Shown here piece after piece: positions 63,726-64,000 of a stretch of 64,000 bases of DNA (the first letter of the stretch is position 1; every line of letters starts with the position of its first letter). The position numbers were made by a program, and so were the translations under genes. Below the pieces are notes generated by a model, which was given only the letters and a program-made list of their open reading frames with translations, made no database searches and was not told the DNA's origin. Source of the DNA: Tubiluchus corallicola (lineage: Eukaryota > Priapulida > Priapulimorpha > Priapulimorphida > Tubiluchidae); assembly GCA_030141605.1 (NCBI GenBank), contig JAQGDQ010000038.1, positions 372,001-436,000 on the forward strand. Direction: 5' to 3'.

Positions 63726-64000
63726 TGTTTTAGTGTACCTGTGCAATTACAAAAATTCGACGTTATCACGTTTTTTGGAAACTTAGTACCGCTTGAGTTA
63801 GCTCGGATGCAGCTAGATTAAATGTCACTATAAAATTTGTCATGTTCTTTAATTGGAATTTTAGCAGGTTTTTGTGAATAGAAAACAAAATACATTGGCT
63901 TATTATTGGATAGGCTTACACAAATGGAGAGGGCGTCTATTTGTGCTAACATTTCGACTATAAAAGTATATACGTTTCTTATAGAAAACTAACTTGTTTC

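Noticed and set aside
63346-63786. 146-codon ORF with Ser/Gly and Cys runs
   Set aside because: Composition follows the trinucleotide microsatellite; there is no domain, and the upstream part is AT-rich and featureless.

Overview
This is nuclear DNA of an animal, probably an invertebrate. The evidence is: AT-rich sequence; spliceosomal introns from about 100 bases to about 3 kb with GT..AG ends; long non-coding stretches; decayed non-LTR retrotransposons, MITE-like elements and tRNA-derived repeats; and a gene set (PDGF/VEGF factor, ninjurin, OPA3, PAGR1, F-box protein, SNF/U1A, enolase) that points to Metazoa. Nothing I can read fixes the phylum. There is no bacterial, organellar or CRISPR signature.

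Layout. 1-8 kb: mostly non-coding, with one plausible isolated exon (minus, 899-1017, L27-like) and wrecked LINE and MITE copies. 8.0-8.8 kb: intronless SNF-type U1A/U2B'' spliceosomal protein. 10-12.2 kb: a tRNA-like repeat, a 320-bp MITE with a 10-bp target duplication, and a 1.32-kb element with perfect 34-bp terminal inverted repeats and internal tandem palindromes. 12.2-19.7 kb: no gene I can support. 19.7-22.4 kb: two-exon FBXO33/39-like F-box gene. 26.3-33.6 kb: complete nine-exon enolase (434 aa). 35.6-38.4 kb, minus: three-exon OPA3 (140 aa). 40.8-43.4 kb: six-exon ninjurin-family gene (318 aa) with an unusually long N-terminal extension. 44.3-50.6 kb, minus: eight-exon secreted PDGF/VEGF-family gene (456 aa). 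51.8-53.1 kb: tandem array of tRNA-derived SINE-like units. 55.4-59.7 kb: four-exon PAGR1 homologue (541 aa) with a long SPR-repeat tail. 61-64 kb: a possible small minus-strand terminal exon, a tRNA-like repeat, a decayed LINE and a compound trinucleotide microsatellite.

The strongest novelty is the PDGF/VEGF gene. A complete six-cysteine chitin-binding type-2 (CBM14, peritrophin-A) domain lies on its own phase 1-1 exon between a PDGF-propeptide-like helix and the eight-cysteine growth-factor knot. All seven splice junctions keep frame. I know of no described growth factor of this family with a chitin-binding module, so a chitin-tethered PDGF/VEGF ligand is worth testing.

The genes are unrelated housekeeping, signalling and membrane genes rather than an operon or cluster. 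Enolase/OPA3 and ninjurin/PDGF-VEGF are tail-to-tail pairs. OPA3 and ninjurin are head-to-head about 2.4 kb apart. Exon coordinates were derived by hand from reading frame, splice consensus and phase; no transcript or database evidence was available.
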